NCBI GenBank assembly: GCA_023395615.1
Contig: JAEWYP010000036.1
Coordinates: 1-16,593 of the forward strand
Length of the DNA stretch: 16,593 nt
Reading direction: 5' to 3'
DNA from: Bacillota bacterium
GTDB lineage: Bacteria > Bacillota > Clostridia > Christensenellales > Aristaeellaceae
Shown here piece by piece: positions 1 to 6,660 of this stretch. Within the stretch, counting starts at the first letter, position 1; each line of letters begins with the position of its first letter. A model generated the notes under the pieces. That model did no database searches, was not told where the DNA came from, and was given only the letters and a program-made list of their open reading frames with translations. The position numbers and the translations under genes were made by a program.

Positions 1-107
1 GTTTACAGAACGCAGCGGTTTTGGCGATAATGCCGAATCCCGGCACGAGTGGCGCGATGGTTTCTTCCGGGGCGGCCACGGCCGCGGCCGTTAATTTCGG
101 TTTGTAA
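1..107 (+). CDS. C-terminal fragment of an unknown protein (truncated by window start)
   Basis: Two overlapping frames are open from the window edge. One stops at TAA 105-107 and ends in an Ala/Gly/Ser-rich tail (…SSGAATAAAVNFGL). The other stops at TAA 92-94 and ends in a Gly/Arg-rich tail (…FFRGGHGRGR). The first is favoured slightly because its stop lies 15 bases before the next start, an operon-like spacing, and its codons show a G-first bias. I do not recognise either tail, and with about 35 residues no function can be given. Only one of the two frames can be real. Confidence 0.35.
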   Translation, partial: LQNAAVLAIMPNPGTSGAMVSSGAATAAAVNFGL

Positions 108-122
108 CAAGAGGTGATCAAT

Positions 123-431
123 TTGGAATGGATCATTGACGATCAAATTCGCGTGCTTCTTACGGAGGTGGTACTACAATACCTGCAAGCCGGTCCTTTA
201 TCGGACCAGGCCGTGATGGAAATACATCTGACACCCGTTTTACTTTCTACGGATTATGTTCAGGATATCCTTTGCGTCACCCCGTCCGGCTCTTTCCATC
301 ATCGCGTTTTCGGTTTTCCCCCCGTGAACGCGCAGCTGGATGTAATCCATGACGAATGTCATACCCTCGTAAAGATGACCGGCGCGTCGCCTTGTATCAG
401 TGGTTTGCCATCTCCGGAAAACGAAGGATAA
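123..431 (+). CDS. Hypothetical protein, probably frameshifted at its 3' end
   Basis: The start is taken as TTG 123, because GAGGTGATC at 111-119 is a strong Shine-Dalgarno placed just before it; the upstream GTG at 114 lies inside that site. The product is about 102 residues, soluble-looking, with no signal peptide or membrane segment, beginning MEWIIDDQIRVLLTEV. Codon use looks coding up to about 380. The last 20 residues (…GASPCISGLPSPENEG) look unlike a natural C-terminus. From about 371 a better protein continues in another frame (DDRRVALYQWFAISGKRR). A single-base indel near 371-385 would join the two. I do not recognise the family. It could be an intact short protein, but a decaying gene is more likely. 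Confidence 0.45.
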   Translation: MEWIIDDQIRVLLTEVVLQYLQAGPLSDQAVMEIHLTPVLLSTDYVQDILCVTPSGSFHHRVFGFPPVNAQLDVIHDECHTLVKMTGASPCISGLPSPENEG

Positions 432-570
432 TGACATTGACCGTGAAGAAGTCCTTGTTGCGTTGAAGGCCGAATAGGAAGCGCTGAACCTTCAGCAGAT
501 TGCGGCCGGGGTTAAAGCGCGGAGGAATAACGCCGCAAAAAAGTGCGGTAAAAAGTGCAGTAAAAGATAA
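356..570 (+). pseudogene. Out-of-frame downstream remains of the preceding hypothetical gene
   Basis: Protein-like sequence continues past the stop of the preceding gene, but in pieces. Frame 2 reads MSYPRKDDRRVALYQWFAIS and on to about 427. Frame 1 then reads DNDIDREEVLVALKAE to an amber TAG at 475-477. The same frame reopens at once as EALNLQQIAAGVKARRNN and ends in a Lys/Cys-rich tail (KKCGKKCSKR) at TAA 568-570. The tail is encoded in part by a 12-base tandem near-repeat, AAAAAGTGCRGT, at 538-549 and 550-561. Two frameshifts and one nonsense codon would be needed to make one protein of roughly 150 residues. Sequencing error, real decay, or two small genes overlapping are alternatives. Confidence 0.3.
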
Positions 571-577
571 AGATAAC

Positions 578-603
578 GCCTGTGAAATGCATATTTCACA
601 GGC
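578..603. terminator. Perfect hairpin between the 5' hypothetical gene and ssrA (likely bidirectional)
   Basis: An 11-bp perfect stem (GCCTGTGAAAT at 578-588 and its complement at 593-603) encloses a GCAT loop. On the plus strand ATTTTATG follows; on the minus strand GTTATCTTTATC follows, 9 bases beyond the CCA end of ssrA. Neither side has a long U-run, but the stem is strong and lies between two converging genes, so it is probably where both transcripts end or are trimmed. Confidence 0.6.
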
Positions 604-611
604 ATTTTATG

Positions 612-957
612 TGGTGGAGGTGAGGGGAGTTGAACCCCTGTCCGAAGGCATGCCGATCAAGTTTTCTCCGAGCGCATTCAGGGTTTTAAGATTCCCCTCG
701 GCGCACGCCCCCTGACGGGCTTGTGCCTACGGTAGCTTCATTTTTACGGACACGCTTCAAAGCTTGGGCGTGCTCGTTCCCCACGATCATGACGCCGATT
801 GCCGAATCCGTGGGCGGTTCGGGTCGACGCGCGGCATTACGCCGCGAACGCTAAATCGTTAGTGTCAGTTGTTGTTTTTCCCCGTTGTTGCGCGGTACAG
901 GGTCCGCGGCTCGCTTACCCAACCTTCAATAACCCCCGTCGAAACCGATACACCCCC
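612..957 (-). ncRNA. ssrA: tmRNA (transfer-messenger RNA, ribosome rescue)
   Basis: This RNA works with SmpB to free ribosomes stalled on broken messages and tags the unfinished protein for degradation. The minus strand starts GGGGGUGUAUCGGUUUCGACG, the classic tmRNA 5' end, and closes with a T-arm (GGGGUUCAACUCCCC) and an acceptor strand ending CACCUCCACCA. The acceptor stem GGGGGUG/CACCUCC holds the G3-U70 wobble used for alanine charging, and CCA is encoded. The reading frame for the tag lies at 837-881: GGA resume codon, then GKTTTDTNDLAFAA and a TAA stop. It is a one-piece tmRNA of 346 nt. smpB ends 17 bases upstream on the same strand, so co-transcription and processing are likely. Confidence 0.97.
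837..881 (-). other. tmRNA proteolysis-tag reading frame
   Basis: Read on the minus strand from GGA at 881-879, the frame encodes GKTTTDTNDLAFAA and stops at TAA (839-837). With the alanine carried by the tmRNA itself the tag would be A-GKTTTDTNDLAFAA. The GK(T) beginning matches the Bacillus-type tag pattern. The end is LAFAA rather than the usual LALAA. The exact resume codon is inferred from this resemblance and from the A-rich stretch before it. Confidence 0.8.
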
Positions 958-974
958 ATGTTTTGCCGCTTGTT

Positions 975-1448
975 TCAGTCTTCGCGTCTGCGGCTGCTGA
1001 ACGCGCGTTCGATGTCGCGCTGCGCGTCGCGCTCGGCGGCGGCATCGCGCTTGTCATGCAGCTGTTTACCCTTGCACAGGCCCAGTTCCAGCTTCATACG
1101 GCCGTCTTTCAGATAAACCTTGAGTGGGATCAGCGTATAACCCTGTCGGCTCACGAGGCCCGCCAGCTTGCGGATCTCATTTTTATGCATCAGCAGCTTT
1201 TTGGGGCGAAGCGGATCGTGGTTAAACACGTTTCCCTGCTCATAAGGGCTGATGTGCATGCCTTCAGCGAATATCTCGCCGTTTCGGATCATGCAAAAGC
1301 TCTCCTTCAGGTTCACGCGTCCCTCCCGAATGCTTTTTACTTCCGTGCCCTGCAAGCTCAGCCCGCACTCATAGGCCTCCTCCACGAAGTATTCGTGGTA
1401 AGCCTTCTTATTCTGGGCTACCGGCTTAATGCCTTTCTGCCGTGGCAC
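975..1448 (-). CDS. smpB: SsrA-binding protein SmpB
   Basis: SmpB binds the tRNA-like part of tmRNA and delivers it to stalled ribosomes. The 157-residue product carries the family hallmarks: an N-terminal NKKAYHEYFVEEAYECG segment, GLSLQGTEVKSIREGRVNLKES, the SPYEQGN and RPKKLLMHKNEI blocks of the OB-fold barrel, and a basic C-terminal tail (GKQLHDKRDAAAERDAQR) that enters the mRNA channel. GTG 1448 is chosen as start because GGGAGG lies seven bases upstream. A longer in-frame GTG at 1481 would put this ribosome site inside the gene. The gene is followed directly by ssrA, the RNA it binds, and has its own promoter (1506-1533). Confidence 0.96.
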   Translation of the reverse strand: MPRQKGIKPVAQNKKAYHEYFVEEAYECGLSLQGTEVKSIREGRVNLKESFCMIRNGEIFAEGMHISPYEQGNVFNHDPLRPKKLLMHKNEIRKLAGLVSRQGYTLIPLKVYLKDGRMKLELGLCKGKQLHDKRDAAAERDAQRDIERAFSSRRRED

Positions 1449-1505
1449 AACGCATCCTCCCTCACGGTTTAACGTGCGCACCCGGCCATCGGATGCGCAT
1501 ACTGG

Positions 1506-1533
1506 ATTATACCATAGTTTTCATCCGTTGCAA
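1506..1533 (-). promoter_or_regulatory. Promoter for smpB-ssrA
   Basis: On the minus strand, -35 TTGCAA (1533-1528), a 16-base spacer, and -10 TATAAT (1511-1506) preceded by TGG, which also makes it an extended -10. Initiation would be near 1499, about 50 bases before the GTG start. Its -35 is the same six bases as the proA -35 because TTGCAA is its own reverse complement. Confidence 0.75.
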
Positions 1534-1556
1534 AGCGCCGCGCGGTGCTCTATAAT
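1528..1556 (+). promoter_or_regulatory. Promoter for proA
   Basis: -35 TTGCAA (1528-1533), a 17-base spacer, and -10 TATAAT (1551-1556). Initiation near 1563 leaves a leader of about 24 bases with GGGGAGGGG at 1571-1579 as ribosome site. The -35 hexamer is shared with the divergent smpB promoter. Confidence 0.75.
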
Positions 1557-1586
1557 AAAGTATCTTGTTTGGGGAGGGGATACTCC

Positions 1587-2876
1587 ATGGCGTCCGAAAC
1601 CATCCGCAGCATGGCGTTAAGCGCCCGGCAGGCAGGTTTGCAACTATGCGCCACATCCGCGCAGCAGCGCAACGATGCCCTGTTGGCTATTGCGGACGCG
1701 ATCCATAAGCGTTTGCCGGATATTCTGGCGGCAAACGAGCGCGACATCGTAAAAGCCACCGCTGAAGACCTGAGCGCACCCCTTCTCAATCGACTTCGTT
1801 TTGGCGAGGCCAAGGCGGCGCGCGTAACGGAAGGGCTGAAAGCCCTTGCTCAGCTACCCGATCCCCTCAACCGGGTACAGTATGCCAACGAATTAGCGGA
1901 AGGGTTAAAACTCTACCGCACCACCTGCCCGATCGGGGTGATCGGCATTATTTTTGAAAGCCGACCGGACGCGCTGGTGCAGATCAGCTCGCTTTGCTTA
2001 AAAAGCGGGAATGCCGTGCTGTTGAAGGGTGGCCGTGAAGCCATGGAGACCAATGAGGTTCTCCAGCAGGCAATATTAGAAGGTTCTCGCGCAGCCGGTC
2101 TGCCGGATAACTGGTCCCACCTGCTGCACACACGTCAGGATGTGGATGAGATGCTCAAACTGGACGACTGCATCGACCTGATCATTCCGCGCGGCAGCAA
2201 CGCTTTCGTGCACCACATCATGCAAAACAGCGCGATTCCCGTGCTTGGCCATTCCGAAGGCATCTGCCACGTTTATGTGGATCAGTCTGCCGACCTGAAT
2301 GAAGCGGTTCGTATCGTTGTGGACAGCAAAACACAAAATCTCTCCGTTTGTAACGCCGCCGAAACGCTGCTGGTGCATCAGGCGGTTGCAAGCGAATTTC
2401 TACCTATGGTCGCGTTGGCGCTGCAAGAAAAAGGTGTACTCCTCCGGGGAGACGATCACACCCGGGCGATCATTACCTGTGATGCGGCTACGGAGGAGGA
2501 CTGGCGCACCGAATATCTGGACGCCATTCTGTCCATCCGGGTTGTGGACACGTTGGACGCGGCGATTGACCATATTAATCGCTACGGTTCCCGCCATACG
2601 GACAGTATCGTTTCCGCCGACGACGCGGCGATCGAAAAGTTCATGACTCTTGTAGACAGCGCGGATGTGTTCGCCAATTGCTCCACGCGTTTTTCCGACG
2701 GATTTATGTACGGCTTTGGCGCGGAAGTCGGTATTGCCACCGGCAAAATCCACGCGCGCGGCCCGATGGGGTTGGAAGGGCTATGCACCTATAAATATAA
2801 ACTGTATGGTCACGGCCATACGATGTCCGATTTGAACGCCGGTAAATTTCAGTTGATCCATCGAAAGTTGAGTTGA
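1587..2876 (+). CDS. proA: Gamma-glutamyl phosphate reductase (proline biosynthesis)
   Basis: ProA reduces glutamyl-5-phosphate with NADPH to glutamate semialdehyde, the second step of proline synthesis in the cytoplasm. The product is 429 residues, the usual family size. The aldehyde-dehydrogenase fold is clear: CPIGVIGIIFESRPDALVQI (residues 114-133), GNAVLLKGGREA (141-152), the catalytic Cys255 in NLSVCNAAETLLVH, FANCSTRFSDGF (362-373) and a C-terminal RGPMGLEGL motif. ATG 1587 is the start because GGGGAGGGG precedes it. The frame is open upstream to 1545 but that region holds the promoter. Its usual partner proB (glutamate kinase) is not in this window, and the gene appears monocistronic between its own promoter and terminator. 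Confidence 0.96.
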   Translation: MASETIRSMALSARQAGLQLCATSAQQRNDALLAIADAIHKRLPDILAANERDIVKATAEDLSAPLLNRLRFGEAKAARVTEGLKALAQLPDPLNRVQYANELAEGLKLYRTTCPIGVIGIIFESRPDALVQISSLCLKSGNAVLLKGGREAMETNEVLQQAILEGSRAAGLPDNWSHLLHTRQDVDEMLKLDDCIDLIIPRGSNAFVHHIMQNSAIPVLGHSEGICHVYVDQSADLNEAVRIVVDSKTQNLSVCNAAETLLVHQAVASEFLPMVALALQEKGVLLRGDDHTRAIITCDAATEEDWRTEYLDAILSIRVVDTLDAAIDHINRYGSRHTDSIVSADDAAIEKFMTLVDSADVFANCSTRFSDGFMYGFGAEVGIATGKIHARGPMGLEGLCTYKYKLYGHGHTMSDLNAGKFQLIHRKLS

Positions 2877-2896
2877 CATATATTCTCTATGTAGAT

Positions 2897-2939
2897 ACAG
2901 GCGCTGTACGGTAGTTCCGCACAGCGCCCTGTTTATTTT
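2897..2939 (+). terminator. Rho-independent terminator of proA
   Basis: A GC-rich hairpin, GGCGCTGT paired with ACAGCGCC and capped by CGG-TAGTT-CCG, with outer ACAGG/CCTGT pairs and one bulge, followed by TTTATTTT. The T-run overlaps the stop codon of the convergent MATE gene, which ends at 2933. Confidence 0.8.
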
Positions 2940-4273
2940 GCTTGCGTTTCCGGGGTCGATTTTGCCCTGTACAGTGCCGACCGGCGATAGAGGATCGTTA
3001 ATAAAAAGCTGCACAGTGCCCAGCCTACCGGATAGGCCAGCGCGACTGGCACAAACCCGTTGCCAAGCAATCCGTTCACAAAAAGATAAATTTGCCGGAA
3101 CACAACGAACGAACCGATCATGACAATCACAGGCGCGCGGACAATTCCGATCCCGCGCAACGCACCGCCGTAGATTTGGTTAAAGCAAAGCAGAACATAA
3201 AACGGGGAAATCATCAGGATAAAGCGCGTACCGTAATCCAGCACATCCGGGTCCTGTGTAAACATCGTAAGTAACGGCCTTGCAAAAACCATCACCAGAA
3301 CGCTGATGGCCGCAGTAATGATCAGAGACATGCGAAGCGCGGTATTCACACCCCTGTGCGCTCTGGGGAGGTTGCCGGAACCGTAATTCTGACCGACGAA
3401 TGTCGTGGACGCCATTCCGATGCTTTGCACTGGAATCAGGATCAGCGCGTCCAGCTTGCCATAACTGGCCCAACCCGCCATGCAGGCCGACCCGAAGGCG
3501 TTGATGTATCCCTGCACAAAAACATTGGAAAACGCCGTAACTGCCTGCTGGATTGCGGAGGGCATGCCGATTTTCAGGATTTTCTGAAGCATCTCCATGG
3601 AAATGCGCAGGTGACTCCAGCGAATGCCGTAGGGCGCATCCTCCCGGGAAAGTACAATCAGCACCAGTGCCGCAGAGATCGCTTCGGACAGAATGGTTGC
3701 GATCGCAACCCCGGCCACCCCCATATGAAAGTAAATTACAAACACTAGGTCCAGCACTGTGTTGACCACGGCGGACACACATAAGAAATAAAGTGGACGC
3801 CGGGTGTCCCCCACTGCCTGTAAAATCCCGGAACCCATATTGTAAATCAACAGGCCGGTCATCCCGTAAAAATAAATCGTCAGGTATTGTTTGGCCATGT
3901 CAAACACGTCGTCCGGCGTACCCATCAGCTTCAGGGAAAGGTCCACAATCAGCAGACCAAGCCCCGTCATCACAACGCACAGTACAAATGAAATTACAAT
4001 CGCCGTATGAACGGCGTCATGCAGTTTTTCCGTATCGTGCGCGCCGTAGCACTGAGAAATTACGACCGTGGCGCCCAGCGAAAGACCGGCGCAAAAGCCG
4101 ACCAGCATGTTAACGATGCTTCCGACGCTTCCGACAGCCGCAAGCGCTTCCTTACCCACAAACTGGCCGACAACGATTGTATCCACTGTATTGTACAGCT
4201 GCTGAAAGATTAACCCGATCACCATCGGAACCGAGAACTCCATCAGCTGTTTCCATATCACGCCCTGCGTCAT
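2933..4273 (-). CDS. MATE-family multidrug/cation antiporter
   Basis: A membrane exporter expected to expel organic cations or drugs in exchange for Na+ or H+. The 446-residue product opens with the MATE signature MTQGVIWKQLMEFSVPMVIG followed by FQQLYNTVDTIVVGQFVGKEALAAVG, repeats the motif half-way (QQAVTAFSNVFVQGYINAFG), and shows about twelve hydrophobic segments in two bundles. Length and ends match the family. The ATG at 4273 has only a weak ribosome site (GGAT), but an in-frame TAA blocks any longer form and this N-terminus is the usual one. It is transcribed alone from the promoter at 4350-4378. Substrate cannot be predicted, and no drug-responsive regulator is adjacent. Confidence 0.93.
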   Translation of the reverse strand: MTQGVIWKQLMEFSVPMVIGLIFQQLYNTVDTIVVGQFVGKEALAAVGSVGSIVNMLVGFCAGLSLGATVVISQCYGAHDTEKLHDAVHTAIVISFVLCVVMTGLGLLIVDLSLKLMGTPDDVFDMAKQYLTIYFYGMTGLLIYNMGSGILQAVGDTRRPLYFLCVSAVVNTVLDLVFVIYFHMGVAGVAIATILSEAISAALVLIVLSREDAPYGIRWSHLRISMEMLQKILKIGMPSAIQQAVTAFSNVFVQGYINAFGSACMAGWASYGKLDALILIPVQSIGMASTTFVGQNYGSGNLPRAHRGVNTALRMSLIITAAISVLVMVFARPLLTMFTQDPDVLDYGTRFILMISPFYVLLCFNQIYGGALRGIGIVRAPVIVMIGSFVVFRQIYLFVNGLLGNGFVPVALAYPVGWALCSFLLTILYRRSALYRAKSTPETQAK

Positions 4274-4349
4274 ATCTGAATCCGTTCTGCGAAGTATCTT
4301 ATGCGTAGGTTAACCCCTCCCGTTTCGGTGTGCTGAATCCATGGTAAGC

Positions 4350-4378
4350 AGAATAGCACAAACCCGCAGGCGGGTCAA
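4350..4378 (-). promoter_or_regulatory. Promoter for the MATE transporter gene
   Basis: On the minus strand, -35 TTGACC (4378-4373), a 17-base spacer, and -10 TATTCT (4355-4350) with an upstream TG (extended). Initiation near 4343 leaves a leader of about 70 bases. The spacer contains a small GC hairpin (ACCCG/CGGGT) lying between the -35 and -10, a place where an operator could sit. Confidence 0.65.
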
Positions 4379-4431
4379 CTGTAGCCATTCTCTGCCGGGT
4401 CTTCGTTACGGTTTTGCGTTGCAATGCAGGT

Positions 4432-4460
4432 TTGCTATTGATTTTCGCTTCTGATATAAT
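4432..4460 (+). promoter_or_regulatory. Promoter for the ybaK-rluB-Hsp70-like gene run
   Basis: -35 TTGCTA (4432-4437), a 17-base spacer and a consensus -10 TATAAT (4455-4460). Initiation near 4467 would leave about 30 bases of leader with a GGAG ribosome site at 4485-4488. No terminator is visible from here to 8566, so it may drive all four following genes. Confidence 0.75.
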
Positions 4461-4496
4461 GCCATTGGGTGTTTGTCGCCCGATGGAGTGTTTATA

Positions 4497-4964
4497 ATGG
4501 ATACGAAAACCAACGTAATGCGTCTTCTGGACGGTATGAAAATCCCCTATCATGCTTACCAGTACCCGGCCGAACACGCGCTGAGCGGTGTGGAAGTTGC
4601 CGAACTGCTTGGCCAGCCGAAAGAAAGGGTGTTTAAGACCCTCGTCACCGTGGGTAAGCCCCGCCAATACTATGTGTTTATGATCCCCGTCGCGGAGGAG
4701 CTGAACCTGAAAATGGCAGCTTCCGCCGCCGGTGAAAAGTCCATCGAGATGATCAAAGCGAAAGATTTGCTTCCCTTAACGGGTTATGTGCACGGCGGTT
4801 GTTCGCCGGTTGGCATGAAAAAAGTTTTCCCAACTTTTATACACGACACGGCGCTTTCTTTTGACACCATCCTTTTCAGCGCGGGTAGAATCGGCTTTCA
4901 GGTGGAGCTTTCGCTTGTCGATCTGCAAAAAGTAGTCAACGTACGGCCCGCGACGCTGATCTGA
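4497..4964 (+). CDS. ybaK: Cys-tRNA(Pro)/Cys-tRNA(Cys) deacylase, YbaK/EbsC family
   Basis: YbaK-type proteins hydrolyse cysteine wrongly attached to tRNA(Pro), a translation proofreading step in trans to ProRS. The product is 155 residues, the usual size for the single-domain family. Visible marks are VFKTLV with the conserved lysine (residue 47), GGCSPVGMKK (100-109) forming the substrate pocket, and SAGRIGFQVELSL (128-140) near the C-terminus. The start ATG 4497 follows GGAG by eight bases; the frame is open upstream to 4473 without a ribosome site. It leads a plus-strand gene run, 61 bases before rluB, so two RNA-quality or RNA-modification enzymes open the operon. Confidence 0.93.
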   Translation: MDTKTNVMRLLDGMKIPYHAYQYPAEHALSGVEVAELLGQPKERVFKTLVTVGKPRQYYVFMIPVAEELNLKMAASAAGEKSIEMIKAKDLLPLTGYVHGGCSPVGMKKVFPTFIHDTALSFDTILFSAGRIGFQVELSLVDLQKVVNVRPATLI

Positions 4965-5025
4965 CGGATTGACCCCTCGGTCTTGCCCCTAATTGCAGAA
5001 ATTTGAACCGAAAGAAAGGCAAACC

Positions 5026-5730
5026 ATGCGTTTACAGAAATATCTTGCCCTGTGCGGCGTTGCTTCCAGGCGTGCGGCGGAAAAGCTGATCGCGGAAGGT
5101 CATGTGACGGTGGACGGTTTGACCGTTACCGCTATGGGCATATCCGTGGAAGACAGTCAAACCGTTTGCGTGGATGGCAAGCCTGTCCACCCGGAAGCGG
5201 AGAAGCACTACCTGATGTATCACAAGCCCGCGGGCGAAGTGACGACTTCCAGCGACCCGGAAGGACGCGCCACGGTGCTGGACAAGTTTCGGGATTATCC
5301 GGTGCGGCTGTATCCGGTCGGCAGGCTGGATTATGACAGTGAAGGGCTACTGCTGCTCACCAACGACGGCGAGCTGACCGAACGGATGCTGCACCCTTCG
5401 CAGGAGGTGGAAAAAGTCTATCTCGCGCGGGTCAGTAACCAGGTGTCTATTCAGGAAGCGAAAATGCTGGAACGCGGCGTGCTGGTAGACGGTCGCCTCA
5501 CCAGCCATGCGCGCGCCCATATCCTGAATACACATTCGATGTATACCGATATGCTGATTACGATTCATGAAGGCCGAAACCGTCAGGTTCGCAAAATGGT
5601 GGAATCCATCGGGCACGACGTGGTGTTGCTGAGGCGTATCCGCTTCGGCCCCCTCAAACTGGGCGATCTGCCTCGCGGAATGTGGCGTACGCTCACCCCG
5701 GAAGAGGTAGAGGCGCTTAAATCGCTGTGA
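5026..5730 (+). CDS. rluB: rRNA pseudouridine synthase, RsuA/RluB family
   Basis: Converts a specific uridine of rRNA to pseudouridine; RluB members act on 23S rRNA and RsuA on 16S, and sequence alone does not settle the target here. An N-terminal S4 RNA-binding domain (MRLQKYLALCGVASRRAAEK, residues 1 to about 60) is followed by the catalytic domain with VGRLDYDSEGLLLLTNDGEL; Asp102 is the nucleophile. HEGRNRQVRKMVESIGH, the other family signature, lies in the C-terminal third. ATG 5026 is preceded by GAAAGG; the frame is open back to 4993. The length of 234 residues fits. It sits between ybaK and the unknown membrane protein, with a 31-base gap to the latter. Confidence 0.92.
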   Translation: MRLQKYLALCGVASRRAAEKLIAEGHVTVDGLTVTAMGISVEDSQTVCVDGKPVHPEAEKHYLMYHKPAGEVTTSSDPEGRATVLDKFRDYPVRLYPVGRLDYDSEGLLLLTNDGELTERMLHPSQEVEKVYLARVSNQVSIQEAKMLERGVLVDGRLTSHARAHILNTHSMYTDMLITIHEGRNRQVRKMVESIGHDVVLLRRIRFGPLKLGDLPRGMWRTLTPEEVEALKSL

Positions 5731-5761
5731 TTCCGGCCGTATATCCTTTTTGGAGGTGCCT

Positions 5762-6649
5762 ATGAGCGCATATCAATGCTGGCTGGACCAGAAGGATCGG
5801 CTGCGCGAAACGCTCCACACATCCGCCATGCACGAGAACGCCACGCTGCTCACACGCCATACACTGGCACAGGTAGAGCAAAACGCATTAGCCGAGCAAT
5901 CCGACGATCTGCTTCGTCAGCAGATGGGCATCCTTTTTTCCTGCTTTAAAACTTCGCTGAACTTACTGGATATCTCCGTTACCACAAAGGTCTGGCAAGC
6001 CCGTTCGCTGGTAAAAAAGCCGGAAAAGCGTCCCGCGTCCTGGTGGTTGCTGCTTGCCTGCGCGGTTCAGCTTGCGGCCGGTCTGCTTGCCTATTTTCAG
6101 GGGCGGCTACTTTTGTGGGTTCCGATCGCCGCATCGCTCACCCTTACTGCGATCGGTTGGATCACCCTCCGCCGGGTGCCTAAAGAGGACCCGCTATCCG
6201 AAGATCGGTTCAAGGTAACCGCCACGCCCGACACGGACAAGCTGTTTCAGGCGATCGACGCGCAGATGAAGGCGATCGACCGGTATATGAACGATTTCAC
6301 CTATTTAAACGAGCAAAATGCTTTGCGCGCATCGTCGCCTGATCCGCACTCCATCACGGCGCTTGCCGAACTGCTGGAAGCGCTGTACGAATGCGAAGGC
6401 GACGAGGGCGAGGAGGCGATGGCCGCGGCACAAAAGCTTTTATGGGCATCCGGTATCCGGGCCCTGCCCTACGCGCCGGAGGATGCGCGACATTTTAATA
6501 TTCTACCAAGCGTATCTCAGACGCGCACCCTTGTGCCCGCGCTGGTTGCGCAAAAGGACGGGGCGCTTCTGTACCGCGGTACCGCCGCCGTACTGGAAAG
6601 CGCTCTGGCGGGCGATGTTTCCACGCCACCATCCGCGCCTCGTCCCTGA
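5762..6649 (+). CDS. Unknown two-helix membrane protein, partner gene of the Hsp70-like ATPase
   Basis: I do not recognise the family. The 295 residues divide into an N-terminal charged helical region (1-90), two closely spaced membrane helices (about 93-112 and 116-136), a helical linker (158-187), an acidic helical stretch (200-230) and a C-terminal segment (240-283) that looks like a small beta domain: RHFNILPSVSQTRTLVPALV followed by DGALLYRGTAAVLE. The spacing of F, P, the hydrophobic strand and G..LLYRG recalls the C-terminal beta domain of GrpE, the Hsp70 nucleotide exchange factor. That is a guess from pattern only. Start ATG 5762 follows GGAGG by five bases. Its stop overlaps the ribosome site of the Hsp70-like gene (11-base gap), so the two are almost certainly co-translated and functionally linked. 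Confidence 0.85.
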   Translation: MSAYQCWLDQKDRLRETLHTSAMHENATLLTRHTLAQVEQNALAEQSDDLLRQQMGILFSCFKTSLNLLDISVTTKVWQARSLVKKPEKRPASWWLLLACAVQLAAGLLAYFQGRLLLWVPIAASLTLTAIGWITLRRVPKEDPLSEDRFKVTATPDTDKLFQAIDAQMKAIDRYMNDFTYLNEQNALRASSPDPHSITALAELLEALYECEGDEGEEAMAAAQKLLWASGIRALPYAPEDARHFNILPSVSQTRTLVPALVAQKDGALLYRGTAAVLESALAGDVSTPPSAPRP

Positions 6650-6660
6650 AGGAGTGACGT

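Noticed and set aside
240..437. Minus-strand open frame of 65 codons opposite the 5' hypothetical gene
   Set aside because: No ribosome site, and the plus strand has a strong one with better coding appearance.
500..1116. Plus-strand open frames across ssrA and the smpB end (500-715, 799-1116, 963-1472)
   Set aside because: They lie over a clear tmRNA and over SmpB; shadows of those genes.
1449..1481. Longer smpB start at GTG 1481
   Set aside because: It would place the GGGAGG ribosome site of GTG 1448 inside the coding region, and the added residues are not SmpB-like.
4295..4330. GGGAGGGG in the MATE leader as ribosome site of a leader peptide or longer MATE
   Set aside because: No ATG, GTG or TTG lies at a usable distance, and an in-frame TAA separates it from the MATE frame.
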